Shown here one piece after another: positions 1 to 9,956 of a DNA stretch of 64,000 bases (the stretch's first letter is position 1; each line of letters opens with the position of its first letter). The stretch comes from Cladorhizidae sp. MBARI D1340-BT2 (taxonomy: Eukaryota > Porifera > Demospongiae > Poecilosclerida > Cladorhizidae), in the NCBI GenBank assembly GCA_028752905.1, contig JAQNBH010000017.1, forward strand, positions 36,459,101 to 36,523,100, read 5' to 3'. The translations under genes and the position numbers were made by a program. The notes beneath the pieces were generated by a model. The model was not told the origin of the DNA, searched no databases, and saw only the letters and a program-made list of their open reading frames with translations.

Positions 1-4
1 GCAG

Positions 5-757
5 AGTGGATGCCAATGGAATAATTAAAGTGAGTGATTTTGGGCTAGCTGAGGACATCTATTGCCAGAACTACTTCCATCAAGTTCAGGGTGGCACAAA
101 GTTGCCACTGAAATGGATGGCTATAGAGAGTATCACACAAGGAAAATTCACCGAGAAAAGTGATGTGGTATGTTCTTCTTACTGATAATGTGTTGTGGTG
201 TGACACTACTGATATGTTTCTCATAGTGGTCGTATGGTATAACATGTTGGGAGGTGTTTACTGGAGGTTCTATGCCATACCCTGGAATGCACCCACGAGA
301 GGTACTGGACTTCCTACAGAATGGAGAGAGGTCGGCAAGGCCCAAGAATGCTGCCTGTGACTCCAACATGTGAGATCACTCAAGAATTATAAGCACTAAC
401 ACTGTATAGTAGATTAGTTGCGTAATGAAATGCATATAGTATGCATTTTAGTGGTTAGCAATTGGTGTTAACTATAAATTCTTGTTATTTAGGTATGACT
501 TGATGCAGTCTTGCTGGGAAAGCAAAGACAATTCTCGTCCTTCATTCTCACACATAGTGACCTATCTTATAAGAAATCTCGAATACACATCGGACTACCT
601 TGACCTCAATGGGCTAAAAAACGGAACTCCTACTATAAAATTGATTGCTAACTGTTCAGTGCATGATCCCAAGCCAGTCTATGACTCAATACTTAACATT
701 GACAGTCTTTCATACACTCTGAGCATTGCCAATGACTACTACCTAGCTGATAATTAA
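5..757 (+). CDS. RTK-A: C-terminal kinase exons of a receptor tyrosine kinase (5' end outside window)
   Basis: Last three exons of a sponge-type receptor tyrosine kinase, which would phosphorylate tyrosines on itself and partners at the plasma membrane. Exons are 5-167 (after cag, before gtatgt), 227-369 (after tcatag, before gtgaga) and 493-757 (after atttag, stop TAA). The reading frame carries through all three junctions. Exon 1 holds the DFG motif (VSDFGLAEDIY), activation-loop tyrosines and the APE-equivalent WMAIES. Exon 2 holds WSYGITCWEVFTGG. Exon 3 holds SCWESKDNSRPSF, with the conserved Arg of subdomain XI, then a tail of about 60 residues with several tyrosines (YLDL, VYDSIL, YLAD) that could be docking sites. 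The N-lobe and ectodomain lie to the left of the window. The locus is closely similar to RTK-B at 41147-41664, so the two are tandem paralogues. Kinase identity is seen directly; ligand and pathway are unknown. Confidence 0.93.
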
Positions 758-779
758 GTTAAACCATTATTGTGGAAAT

Positions 780-789
780 AATAAATAAA
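780..789 (+). promoter_or_regulatory. Polyadenylation signals of RTK-A
   Basis: Two overlapping AATAAA hexamers (780-785 and 784-789) lie about 25 bases after the RTK-A stop codon. They are the likely 3'-end processing signal. Confidence 0.6.
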
Positions 790-2149
790 TTATTATACAC
801 GACTTATATTATGTATAAGCAACTTTATGATTTGTGTGAGAAATTATCAAACAACTATAACATGTTTATAGAACACAAATGCTTATCCCCATACTCATTT
901 TCTTTGATAAAGTATGACTGAACACTGGCTGTTTGGTGTCTTGGGCCAAGGGAGCTCAAATGCAAGACATAACAATTGACCAAACAATACCTATTCTTAA
1001 CGGCACATATTTTGTGAACCATGAAAGATATTCAGGATGGAAGGTTTTGGGGTTGCTATGGAATTCTCTACCACCTCGCTACTCTCAAAGTTAGGATTGC
1101 TGGAAGAGTCTTTTATACAACTAATATTGGTCATACTTAACAATTAAAGGAGCTAGTCAACTTTCTTCTTTCTAACAGTAGAAACGGCTATGGATAAATA
1201 AGAGGAGAAGTTTTAAACGTCATTGAAGCTGGTATGGAGAAGAAGGGAAAAGAATATGTGGCAAATTAATTGTTAATGGTTTTCTGTTGTCAGATGTGCC
1301 CAGGTTTTATCTCAGTTCTGAAGCAATATTCAAAGAGTGTACAAGATATGAGTCGGGGTAAATTAGGATGATTTTGCAGTATGCTTTTTAGCATAGAAGG
1401 ATGTTGTGGTATTTGCGTTGATACTTTAATCTAGCATTATTCTGATATTATTTTTTACGAAGTGATTCATTTTTTGTGGAAAACTGCTAATTGATATAAT
1501 AATAATTGCGATGTTTTAAACAGAACCAAAACTATGACATTGTTATCATAAGCATATCTATGGCCTGTTATTGAATTAAAGTGGCCCGCTATCGAATTCG
1601 AGAGGAGTACCACCTCACCTCCAAGATTAGTCAATTGTCTTCTTGATAAGTGGGGTGGGAAAGGGCTCTTCTTCCCACACTGCTGTCAGCTACGCAACTC
1701 ACCATTTCCCACCAGCCAACTCAACATACCCATTCATTAATGAAATCCTTTGATCTTGAAAGTTGTGGAGACAAATTTGATTAAGAGTTACAAAATTAGC
1801 TAGGTGGATAGCTTAGTAGCCTATATACGAACCATCAGTTCCTACATTTACTCTAGAATTTATATTTTACTGAACTTACCATTAGCAACTTGACTTCAGA
1901 GACCTCTTTAGCACCTCCAACAACTTCACACTGAATAGTATTGTTAGACCCTAGAACCTTTTAAGCAATGACAGGTTTTTACTTTAGGGTGAACAACATA
2001 GGTGAATGCATGTGATCTGCAAGGTAATTTTTGGTCCAATTTACTTCTCCCCGGCTGGCTTACTAAAAAGTCCATGACAATTTTTAAGCCTAGCATTCCT
2101 AATGTATGGAATGGTGGATGGCAAAACTAATGGAGAAGAATTGATCACA
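790..2149. other. Intergenic DNA after RTK-A, no gene seen
   Basis: AT-rich sequence between the RTK-A polyadenylation signal and the first Gypsy fragment. No ORF with recognisable domains, no clean repeat structure and no splice-flanked exon was seen. Confidence 0.5.
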
Positions 2150-2660
2150 CAAAAGAATCAGTATTCAAAACACATGCACTTCCTCTAAAGCCATTCTTCC
2201 AGACAGTAATACTTCATCTTCCAATGGTGACTTTGCCAACAATTATATCTCCTTATCATCCAGCATTGAATGGATTAGCAGAATGTGCCATGAAAACCTG
2301 AAGAAGTCCACAGCATCAGATCTGGTGACAAAGCAGGCATGATTTCTTTTCCACTACAGAATGACACTACATCCAACTGCAGGAATTTCTCCCAATGAAC
2401 TGCTAATGAATAGAAGTCCCACTCAGGATTTGTTCACCAGTTGAAAATCCTACCAAGAATGTCAAAAGTTCCAACATGATGTGCAATCTAGTGAGATCGA
2501 TTGTTGGAATTGGTGGATGCTGTGTATGTCTGAAGCCTTTCTAGTAAAGTAAAGTGATTGCAAGGACTGATTTCAGAGGTCAATGGTATACTACCTTACA
2601 AAGTGGCCAAGTTTGATAGATGAATTCTACAAGATATGTATTCAGTTCAAAAACTAGTAT
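2150..2660 (+). pseudogene. Ty3/Gypsy integrase C-terminal fragment (degraded)
   Basis: A K02A2.6-like Gypsy integrase relic. Read across frames it gives the hallmark block after the catalytic region (SPYHPALNGLAEC), followed by KKSTASDLVTKQA, HYRMTLHPTAGISPNELLM and NRSPTQDLF, and then the C-terminal beta-barrel pattern near 2560-2640 (LISEVNGILPYKVAKF). The family normally has Glu in the NGxxE position; here the local reading is LAEC, so the Glu may survive. Several in-frame stops and shifts interrupt it. It is separate from the next Gypsy fragment, because the C-terminal part precedes another full integrase block. Confidence 0.75.
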
Positions 2661-2819
2661 AAACGTGCATGTTGAAGATTTCACTGAGATCAAGGCAGCA
2701 TATATTGAGTCTACTAAAGATGCATCAATCAAAATACGAGCAAATTCATATATTTAACATCAGGAAGAACACCATTCTGGTCAAAAAAATAATCTGCTGT
2801 TTGTTTACCATCATCGGGG

Positions 2820-4240
2820 AAGAGAGGATATCAACAGCTGACCGACTGCCATTGGCCAGAGGACAAGTTTGGCACCTCCAAGGTCGAATCTCAGATGTCC
2901 AGGAGGGAAAAATTAGAAGCAGCTCGCAGTCGGGCTAACTTACCGATGGTAGACATCCAACAACCTGCAGAAGCATCGCAAGAAGCAGACCTCATGAGGA
3001 AACAGGCTCAAGATAAGTCATTGGAGAAAGCCCACCAGATGGCAGGACAGAATGGTTCCCTATACCATTATACGAAAGTGGCTCTGACACAGGAACTACA
3101 ACCCATTGGGAAATGAAATCCAGCAGCTGGTATAACGCAGGATCAAGCCATTGCCATTACACACTCCTTGCCTATGGCAGGACATCTTGGGTGAAAAAGG
3201 ACAACAGCTCGGCTACTCTGACGGTTTTTCTGGCATGGGGTTCATAAAGCCATAGCAGAGGCATGCAGGAGTTGTCCTATTTGCCAGATAGCAGCCAGGA
3301 AGCCATCAGCCAAAGCACCATTGCCGGTGATTTCCGAGCCTTTTGAAAGGGTGGCCATAGACATCCTGGGGCCTCTTCCAATAACCAAGAGAGGATTCAA
3401 ATACCCATTGACCCTTGTGGACTACGACACACGCTATCCCAAGGTGGTACCAGCACGTACTCCATCAGTGGCCACTGTCCTCATGGGCATTTTTACTCAG
3501 TTGGGAGTACCTAAAGAGGTTCTTACTGACCAGGAATCAAATTTCCTCTCTGATCTGATGAAGGCACTGTACAACATGCTAGGAACACATCACCTAAACA
3601 CCTTGCCCTACCATCCCAGACTAATGGAGCAGTGGGGAGGTTCCACGGCACCTTGAAACAGATGCTTCTGAAGAAGATGAAGGACAAGTACAATTGGGGC
3701 ATCATGTTGCCATACATGCTCTTTGCATTCTGGAAGGTGCCGTGCACAAGCACCAGATTTTTGCCATTTGACCTGATGTTTGGGTGCCATATCCGAGGCC
3801 CATTCGACATTGTTTAGGAAGCATGGTTGATGCACCAAGTCCACCTCACCATAGCAGTGGAGTGGGGACTAAAGATGCATGAATACCTGGATGAGATGCA
3901 GACCTTGGCTTGGGAAATCCAAACAGACAAATAGAACGACATGCATCAGTGGTATGACCGAAGTGCAAGCCGCAGAACATTGGAGATGGGAGAGCAAGTG
4001 CTGGCCTTGCTGCCAGCCTGATCAGGGAAACTAACTTCCCAGTGGCATGGGCCATATGCAGTCATAGTGCATGTATCACCAGTGACATACTGGGTGGACA
4101 TGCCAGAGAAATGGAAAAGAACCAGAACTTTCATATCAATACGCTGAAAATATGGAACTCCCCGGTAGCCATCATTATGATAGGGGATGACTGCAACTCT
4201 GAGGCCGCAGCTGGGCCCTGTCCTAAACTTACCAGCTGCT
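2820..4240 (+). pseudogene. Ty3/Gypsy integrase region (degraded)
   Basis: Integrase part of a second Ty3/Gypsy retrotransposon, the enzyme that inserts element cDNA into the genome. In order: a spacer with HYTKVALTQELQP; a zinc-binding end CRSCPICQ near 3270-3290; the catalytic core with the first Asp in AIDILGPLP (about 3358) and the second in LTDQESNF (about 3525); the helix after the third catalytic position, RFHGTLKQMLLKK; and a C-terminal domain ending in HINTLKIWNSP. A frameshift near 3620 splits the core. At the third catalytic position the frame reads NGAVGRFHG where the family has NGxxERF, so the catalytic Glu is Gly. Stops at about 3117 and 3813 add to the damage. Dead element. Its end abuts the bacterial-like insert. 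Confidence 0.88.
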
Positions 4241-4555
4241 AGAGCTGATAGACAGAAGCGAATTTGTTTGCCACTTTAGTGAAGATTGGAATAGCGTCAC
4301 TTCCACATCTTTCTTCAACAAGCTTTGCGAGGAATTCTAGATTTCCATCTTTATCATCAGGTTGAATCATGATAGCCTCATTCCGATAAGCTCCATTTGG
4401 GATGGTTCGTTCGCTTTTATCAAGTAGCCCGTTAGTTAAAACGCGGTTGATGTTTTTCAGAATTTGTTCAATGTTTCAGAAAAATCAGGTGTGAGTACTT
4501 GCTCTTCTACTAATTGAAGGGCTCTTTCGTAATTTTTACGAGTTTGAGAATTCAT
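4239..4555 (-). pseudogene. Bacterial-like ORF D (hypothetical, frameshifted)
   Basis: Starts at ATG 4555 (MNSQTRKNYERALQLVEEQ...) and runs to a stop at 4239-4241 after one frameshift near 4475; about 105 codons in all. The second half contains the motif CGSDAIPIFTKVANKF. ORF B, 0.6 kb away on the same strand, has LGANAVPIFLDITRRLG at a similar place, so the two look like relatives. It is intronless, without membrane segments. Function not recognised. Codon use and layout (short genes, same strand, tight spacing) look bacterial and differ from the split host genes around it. It is the last of the same-strand set before the Gypsy fragment. Confidence 0.5.
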
Positions 4556-4647
4556 CCCGACTCTAATTTAAAAAAATGTTAACTGTCGCTGAGAACTTTG
4601 TGTTTGAAGAATTCGGCGAAAAAATTGTAGCTTTCAGTTTTGGGTCT

Positions 4648-5086
4648 TTATGAATAAAGTTTGTCACTTGTTTTCCAGAGTCCAAACATTTGGAAAGTTC
4701 TTGGAGAGAGGGGGGGGGGGGTGATTTTACAAGCAAAGGTATATTTTGTTGTTGCTTTTGACACCCAAAATGCATTGTGAGGAAATACTTTGACATAATT
4801 TTCAAAGGGGGTAACTGGTGATTCATGAAGTGGGGTGAGGGCGAGATCTGGTATTTCATAGTGGCATAAATATAAGGATTTATTAGAGCATGGTGGCAAT
4901 ATTTTTGAACTGCTGTAAAAAGAAAACCACAAGAGACTGCTGCAACAAGTACAATGAGCCCTATAGCAATAACTTTAACTATTGTTGAGTCAAAAAAGAG
5001 CGTTTTTCTTCAATTTTTTTATTTAGCAAAGGCTGAGTAAGTAAGAGAGAATTTTTTTCTTTCTGATTAGTGCTAACTTGTTTCAT
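4648..5086 (-). pseudogene. Bacterial-like membrane protein (hypothetical, frameshifted)
   Basis: Start at ATG 5086 (MKQVSTNQKEKNSLLLTQ), a polar N-terminus of about 35 residues, then one hydrophobic segment (VIAIGLIVLVAAVSCGFLF) that should cross a membrane, then a tail with FENYVKVFPHNAFW and a stop at 4648. The frame changes at least twice, near 4995 and near 4850. Inside the tail a run of 12 G (4710-4721; C on the coding strand) codes for a stretch of prolines and looks like a later homopolymer expansion. A single-pass inner-membrane or secreted-effector-like protein is possible, but the family is not recognised. Confidence 0.5.
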
Positions 5087-5155
5087 TTTATTGCCTGAGA
5101 AATTTTACAAAAAGTATTAAAAAAAGCATGTTTTTTTACTAAAAAAAACTCTAAT

Positions 5156-5633
5156 TCAGTCAATCTCTCCTAGAGGGAGACTTTCTTTATAGGCCTTGGC
5201 GATGAACTCTGCAAATGCGCCTGGTCTTATGTTAATTGCATTTGTGTAGGCCTGATCGTCAAAGAATACATGGGCGCATAGCCTCCTCATTTGAGTTCGG
5301 CATTCATATACGAGCTTCTCTTACCATTGCATCTTGATAGGAATGGATATTAACAATCTGCATATGGACCCAAGCTGCCCGCGCTATAGGGTGATGGTCT
5401 TCTTTCAGGATTTTTCGGCAAATTCTTGCATGAGAGTGGGGACTTTATTGTAGTCTGGTGCTGTATAAAAAATTCTATCCCAAATTTCTCGTTTTCTTTT
5501 TGATAAGGAGTTGATGATAGAACTTCTATCTACTCCAGGTCCAAGTCTTCTAGTAATATCCAGAAAGATAGGAACGGCATTAGCTCCAAGTTTGTTTTTT
5601 AACAAGAGCTAAAAGTTGCTCTCTATCACCCAT
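5156..5633 (-). pseudogene. Bacterial-like ORF B (hypothetical, three frameshifts)
   Basis: Start at ATG 5633 (MGDREQLLALV), preceded 6 bases upstream by AGAGG, a good Shine-Dalgarno match. The product would be about 157 residues: KLGANAVPIFLDITRRLG, KRKREIWDRIFYTAPDYNKV, then after a shift near 5405 WVHMQIVNIHSYQDAMV, and after another near 5305 LCAHVFFDDQAYTNAI and a C-terminus ending PLGEID. A first shift sits in the A/T run near 5597. It shares the PIF-centred motif with ORF D. It is soluble and mostly helical by composition; function not recognised. A short ORF starting at 5749 (MPKVKRQHR) between this gene and the alkyltransferase may be another broken member of the set. Confidence 0.55.
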
Positions 5634-5805
5634 TTTGACCTCTGGTTGAATTCTTTTTTTCCAACCTCTCGTTTGCCCATTTTAGGTGGGCAGGGGTGGC
5701 AAAGAGGGTGTGCAGGGTCTCACCTATGTTGTCGTTTTACCTTTGGCATAATTTTATCAATTTTTGAGGGTATTATATTTAGAGCTTTAATTAGAAAGAC
5801 TAATT

Positions 5806-6308
5806 TTAATGTGAGGAAGATTCAAAATTGAGGAGAGTTTTCTTTAGCTCAGGGTTATAGGCAAATCCTCCGAGCTTTTGGTTTGCAGCGATCACGCAGT
5901 GGCAAGGAATGATGAGAGGAAAAGGGTTACGGTTACAAACATTACCGATTGCTCGGGCTGCTTTAGGATTGCCAGTAGCCTCCGCAACTTCACCATAAGA
6001 AGCTGTTTTTCCAAAAGAAATGGCTTGAATGGCTCTTAGTCCGACACGTGTAAATGGCATGAGATCTGAAAGATCTAGAGGAAGAGGTGACAGAGGTTTT
6101 TTTTAAACTAGTTATCTTTTGATCCAGTCGAAAATCTCTTTTTTAGGGGAGATCTTCCATAAATGTGGCACTGGAAGGTAGGGTTTTCAAAAAGAGTGAT
6201 GCGTGTAATGAAACGATCATGAACGGCGAAAGAAATGCCAAAAGTAGGAGTGGATGCCTCAAAGGAGGCATCCAACTGCTGATTAGTTAAGTCATTTGGA
6301 GCGGTCAT
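5806..6308 (-). pseudogene. ogt: Methylated-DNA-protein cysteine methyltransferase (Ogt/MGMT type), frameshifted
   Basis: DNA-repair protein that removes alkyl groups from O6-alkylguanine onto its own cysteine. The N-terminal domain starts at ATG 6308 (MTAPNDLTNQQLDASFEAS, then TFGISFAVHDRFITRITLF). After a frameshift in the A/T run around 6095-6108 the catalytic domain follows: PLDLSDLMPFTRVGLRAI, FGKTASYGEVAEATGNPKAA, the Asn of the helix-turn-helix end (IGNVCNRNP), and the active site IPCHCVIA with the acceptor Cys, then LGGFAY and a terminal ELKKTLLNFE. The family usually has PCHRV, so the Arg is replaced by Cys. Total length of about 165 residues fits bacterial Ogt. It is intronless and lies upstream of same-strand small ORFs. 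The host's own MGMT would be expected to have introns, so a bacterial origin is inferred. Confidence 0.8.
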
Positions 6309-6329
6309 TCATCATAATAGCAATATTTA

Positions 6330-6490
6330 CTTCCTGCTCAATGAGCTCACGGTAACCAATGGTGGATTTATGCGATAGGCACTCATCTTGCAGCCCTTCA
6401 ATTAAACAGTAACCTATCGGCCTGATGCACAAAATGCCAATGCTGACGGGCTATCTTGCCAAGCATGGACAGATAATGACGCCCGACCTC
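6330..6490 (+). pseudogene. Ty3/Gypsy RNase H C-terminal fragment
   Basis: One frame reads ALILQPFN, stop, TVTYRPDAQNANADGLSCQAW, which matches the end of Ty3/Gypsy RNase H, where the block YRPGxxNxNADGLSR closes the domain. It lies directly beyond the bacterial-like insert and in the same orientation as the integrase at 2820-4240. Because RNase H normally precedes integrase, this is a different copy or a rearranged piece. Confidence 0.7.
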
Positions 6491-6755
6491 CAAAAGTGAG
6501 GGGAAGTGTTAGAGACCTTGTTTGGGATCTCCCTAACAGCCCTAACAACACAGAAGCAGCATGCAGATGTTAGCCTGCAGATGTTAGCCTGCAGAATGCT
6601 CACGAACAAACTGTTGGCCTTGAAGTAGATCACACTTATGCTAATAGACACATGCATAAACAAACACATGGATCTGGCACTGCTACTTGTATTCCATTGG
6701 GTATATAGTCTTAACCAACCACATGCATGCATTTTACCTTATATGGTCCGACCCT

Positions 6756-6757
<2 letters not shown>

Positions 6758-6789
<32 letters not shown>
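6758..6789 (+). repeat. Poly-G run of 32 bases
   Basis: Uninterrupted run of 32 G, the longest of many G or C runs in the window. It follows ATGGTCCGACCCTGA and may sit near the edge of a Gypsy long terminal repeat. Confidence 0.95.
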
Positions 6790-6790
<1 letters not shown>

Positions 6791-6799
6791 GGCCAGCCT

Positions 6800-7700
6800 A
6801 GTTAAGAGCAGCCTCCTTCTGGACAGATTACGGGCTTGAGTTTGTGTCTGGCCTAAGTGAATAAAGTTGTTATAACTAGTTGCCTAAAACACTAAGAGCA
6901 CAAGGCCTTAGCTAGACTGTTAAGGGTGGTGCATACCCTAACAGTGGTAGCTACTACAGTCAGTGTCTATGACTCATAACACAATCTTTATGGCTCATTT
7001 ATACAGCTCATAGCAGCAGTGATCATAACATGCAACAGCCATTTTAGTACTGATCGACCAACTATGTGCTTGCCCATGTGATCTAACACATGTATTTTAC
7101 AAATTTATGCTTATGCATTCCCCCTATCATGCCCAAAATTATGTCGGCATTATTTGCATAGCTCTACCTGTGATAGTCATGAATTGTGACCTTGTCCTTA
7201 GCTTCTTTTTTTAGTTCATGTTTGGAGAAATAATAAATTATTGAATGAGTTGACTTTTGACTAAACTTCAATGTATAGTTGAGTTAGCCAGCACAGCTAA
7301 AGAAATAGTTGTGCTCACAGACTGGCACTTTGAATATTTTCTCTAGTGTCCCTGTGGGATGTTGAAGATGTTTCTCAGTTTACTGAGCAAAGAGCATTAC
7401 TAATGTATGCCATACACATACTATAATGTGTGGTATCTGATGTGGTTAAGAACCTAAAATGTTGCTCTACATAGTACTACAGTAATTATGTTGCATATTG
7501 ATTTTACTATGGTCCATTTTACAGTTCATAGTGATAAATAAATCCCCAGTTGTTTCCTCAGGGTTCTTCCCGATCTGAACAGGACTTTGATGTTGAACTT
7601 CCTGCAAACTTTCCTGATGTCTTCACTCATCTCTGCTGCATAAGGAATCACTACCATAGGATCCTTCTTTTTTAACCCCTCATTGCCATAATATACACTC
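6800..7700. other. AT-rich DNA, possible LTR remnant, no gene
   Basis: The sequence from about 6800 to 6950 contains an AATAAAG signal near 6860 and could be a Gypsy LTR, but no partner repeat was found. The rest shows no coding signal. Confidence 0.3.
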
Positions 7701-7701
7701 A

Positions 7702-7914
7702 TGCGTTGCGTACTGCATCCCTTGTAGCTGTGGGAAATACTACATAGGGGAGACCGTTAGAAGACCGGAGACCAAACTGAAGGTACATCAATATACCCGT
7801 AGAAAGTGTGCTAAAGATAAGTCTGCAATTGCTGAACATGCATGTGATAATGTACATCCTATTTTGTGGAAGCCACCATGTTGGACCAGGCCAGAAGACA
7901 GAAGGAACTGCTAG
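7702..7914 (+). pseudogene. GIY-YIG endonuclease fragment, Penelope-like retroelement
   Basis: An open frame starts with AYCIPCSCGKYYIGETVRR and continues LKVHQYTRR, DKSAIAEHACDNVHPILWK before a stop at 7912. In GIY-YIG nucleases of Penelope-like elements the pattern is YxIPCxCGxxYIGET, then an Arg-containing helix, then SAIAEHA and a following H. These are all here. The companion reverse transcriptase expected upstream is not recognisable, so this is a 5'-eroded piece. A GIY-YIG domain from another retroelement class is the main alternative. Confidence 0.72.
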
Positions 7915-8806
7915 TGAGTTGGCCATTGCACATCAGCCTTGCACCAAAGTGTGAGCAGTTCAATTGAGACTGTGGAATGGACTTGCCTGGTTGCTGGGGA
8001 GCTACTCTCAAGAGCCTGAACATGAAGCCACAACCACCATAATTATTATTATTTAATCTATTATCGTCATGGGGCCATCAATAACAATATACACAGAGCT
8101 CTGACCACAGCATGCATCCCTTCAAGGCTAGAACCATTAGGTCTGAACTGTCAAGATGGCAGGCGACCTTACAAATTTGGTTCCTTGAAGAGGAAGCTCT
8201 CGTCAAGGTAATCCTGTAAACATGATTAGGATACTCTAAAGCTTACAACTTCAACTGATACCCTTTTGCACTAGGTTTGTATTCCAAGTAAAGCACATTA
8301 GAGAGTTCTATTTTAGCTGCACAGGGTAATGGGCACTGTCAGAGAGCTCCAACACTGCGGCCACCATAGGGCTGGAGAGCTCTCAGACATACAAGACCTG
8401 ACAGTCAAGGCAAACAGAATATAGAGTAAACTAGTACAAACCCACACTCTTAGAATCAATCATGATGTAATGTAGATCAGCTGATTGCTGTGAATGTGTA
8501 GCTACCAGATTGGTCAGCTAGCACTTGCAGAATATTACCTTATAATGATAAGTGCTGTACGGGGTTTGGCCACCTATAAAAGGTGGCCAAACAGTCATTC
8601 TGGTGTGTAGTCCTATGTTGTTATAGTATGTGGGTGATTGTGAGTAGTAAGAGTTGAACCAGAATCAATTGACCAGTAGGCAAGTGAGGAGACTAACCAG
8701 ATAGTCCCTCACAGGGACGTGTGGCGAGGCAGAGAACTTGTGGAGACTACAAGTATAACCCTGTAGGTGTTTGTTTTGTGGGGTTATTTTAGCCTGTACA
8801 TGTAGC
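7915..8806. other. Non-coding stretch between Penelope and hAT elements
   Basis: Contains short repeats such as the pair GGTTTGGCCACCTATAAAAG / GGTGGCCAAAC (about 8565-8590), a small hairpin, but no exon or domain was recognised. Confidence 0.4.
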
Positions 8807-9951
8807 CATGGGCGGATACAGGAGGGGGCCCAGGGGGCCCAGGCCCCCCCTAAAATATGTAGTAAATTATTTATCCCATTATTATGATCAAAGCTAGTGT
8901 CTGTCACTATAGCTTACTACAAGTTAGTTGTTGATCATACTGATAGTGATTGTAATAATCAATTAACAAACTCAGTCTATGTATTGATGAGTTGACAGCT
9001 GCAGCAGTGTGTGTGATATTGACAGCTGGCCTGCCATTCAGTTTCTGACCCTTGACTTTCTGAGTGCAAGATGAAAAGAACACTTATTACTGATTTCTTT
9101 GTTGTGCCACTGGAGAGGTTGCTGAGAAAAGATGGAGACCTGATGATGACCCTTTAGCAAATCACAACCCTGGCTCAGTTGGAGGTACATGTAATGCAGT
9201 TCTCACTGTTAGGACAGAGACTGAGGGTCCTATTGATATCAGCGACTACCTGGAATGTGCTAGCCTACCAGAAAAAACTAAACTCTTGCTACTCAAAGAG
9301 AGATGTCCTGACAAAACTTTCAAATTTCCAGATAAAGTTTATAAGGACAAAAACAGTTCTATGGGTATTAAGAAGCGGTATTGTCAGCATGAATGGTTTA
9401 AAATCTACCCATTTATTTCTTACTCCACTTACTCCACTAGGGAGGATGGAATTTACTGCCTATCATGTGTGCTTTTTCCTGTCAAACCTGTACATGGGCA
9501 AAGAAGATCATTGTTGATAACCAAAGCTTACCAAAATTGTTTTAAGGTGTTAATTTCCTGCAATCAACACATATATTACTTGGAAATTAACACCTGAAAA
9601 GCATTAGCTGGTGTCTCTAATAGGACCTGATGATGCCCAGGAATCTCCACAAAACCAGGCCTAAGACATGCCCAAGGTCAAGAGGTTTTTAAAAATGTGG
9701 GTCATGCCATGGAAGCACCCCCAGGAGCAGATTCTATTGGCTATAATTATAGATAGTATATCAACTCTTGCACAGAAATGTACGGGTTAGTATCAGTGCC
9801 CACATAGCAGGCCTGATATTGCTAGTTATATTAATATGCTCACTTTTACATTTACGTGGGTATGCCTCCCACACCCTCCCTGATGCAAGATCCTCCAAAT
9901 TTCCAATATTAATGGGCCCCCCCCAATTCAACATTCCTGGATCCGCCCCTG
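8807..9951 (+). mobile_element. Non-autonomous hAT-type element, 1.15 kb, 5-bp target duplication
   Basis: Ends are CATGGGCGGATACAGG on the left and CCTGGATCCGCCCCTG on the right, near-matching inverted repeats of the CAGGGGCGGATCCAGG type common in hAT elements. Directly outside lie GTAGC (8802-8806) and GTAGC (9952-9956), a perfect 5-bp duplication. Most hAT elements duplicate 8 bp; a 5-bp duplication is known for the hAT5 group. The interior keeps only the first part of a transposase (9071-9597), so this looks like an internal-deletion derivative. Confidence 0.82.
9071..9597 (+). pseudogene. hAT transposase N-terminal (zf-TTF) fragment
   Basis: Starts at MKRTLITDFFVVPLER near 9071, a typical first exon of TTF-zinc-finger hAT transposases. 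After a possible intron or shift, KERCPDKTFKFPDKVYKD is followed by the zf-TTF core: YCQHEWFKIYPFISYS, then DGIYCLSCVLFP, where the Trp, Tyr and paired Cys residues are the conserved positions. It ends at TGA 9595. The DUF4371 and dimerisation regions are missing. In the family the zf-TTF binds the element ends. Confidence 0.72.
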
Positions 9952-9956
9952 GTAGC

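Noticed and set aside
4239..6308. Simple bacterial contamination of the assembly
   Set aside because: Not excluded, but every ORF is frameshifted, Gypsy sequence directly adjoins both ends, and a host-style poly-G expansion lies inside. These favour an integrated, decayed insert.
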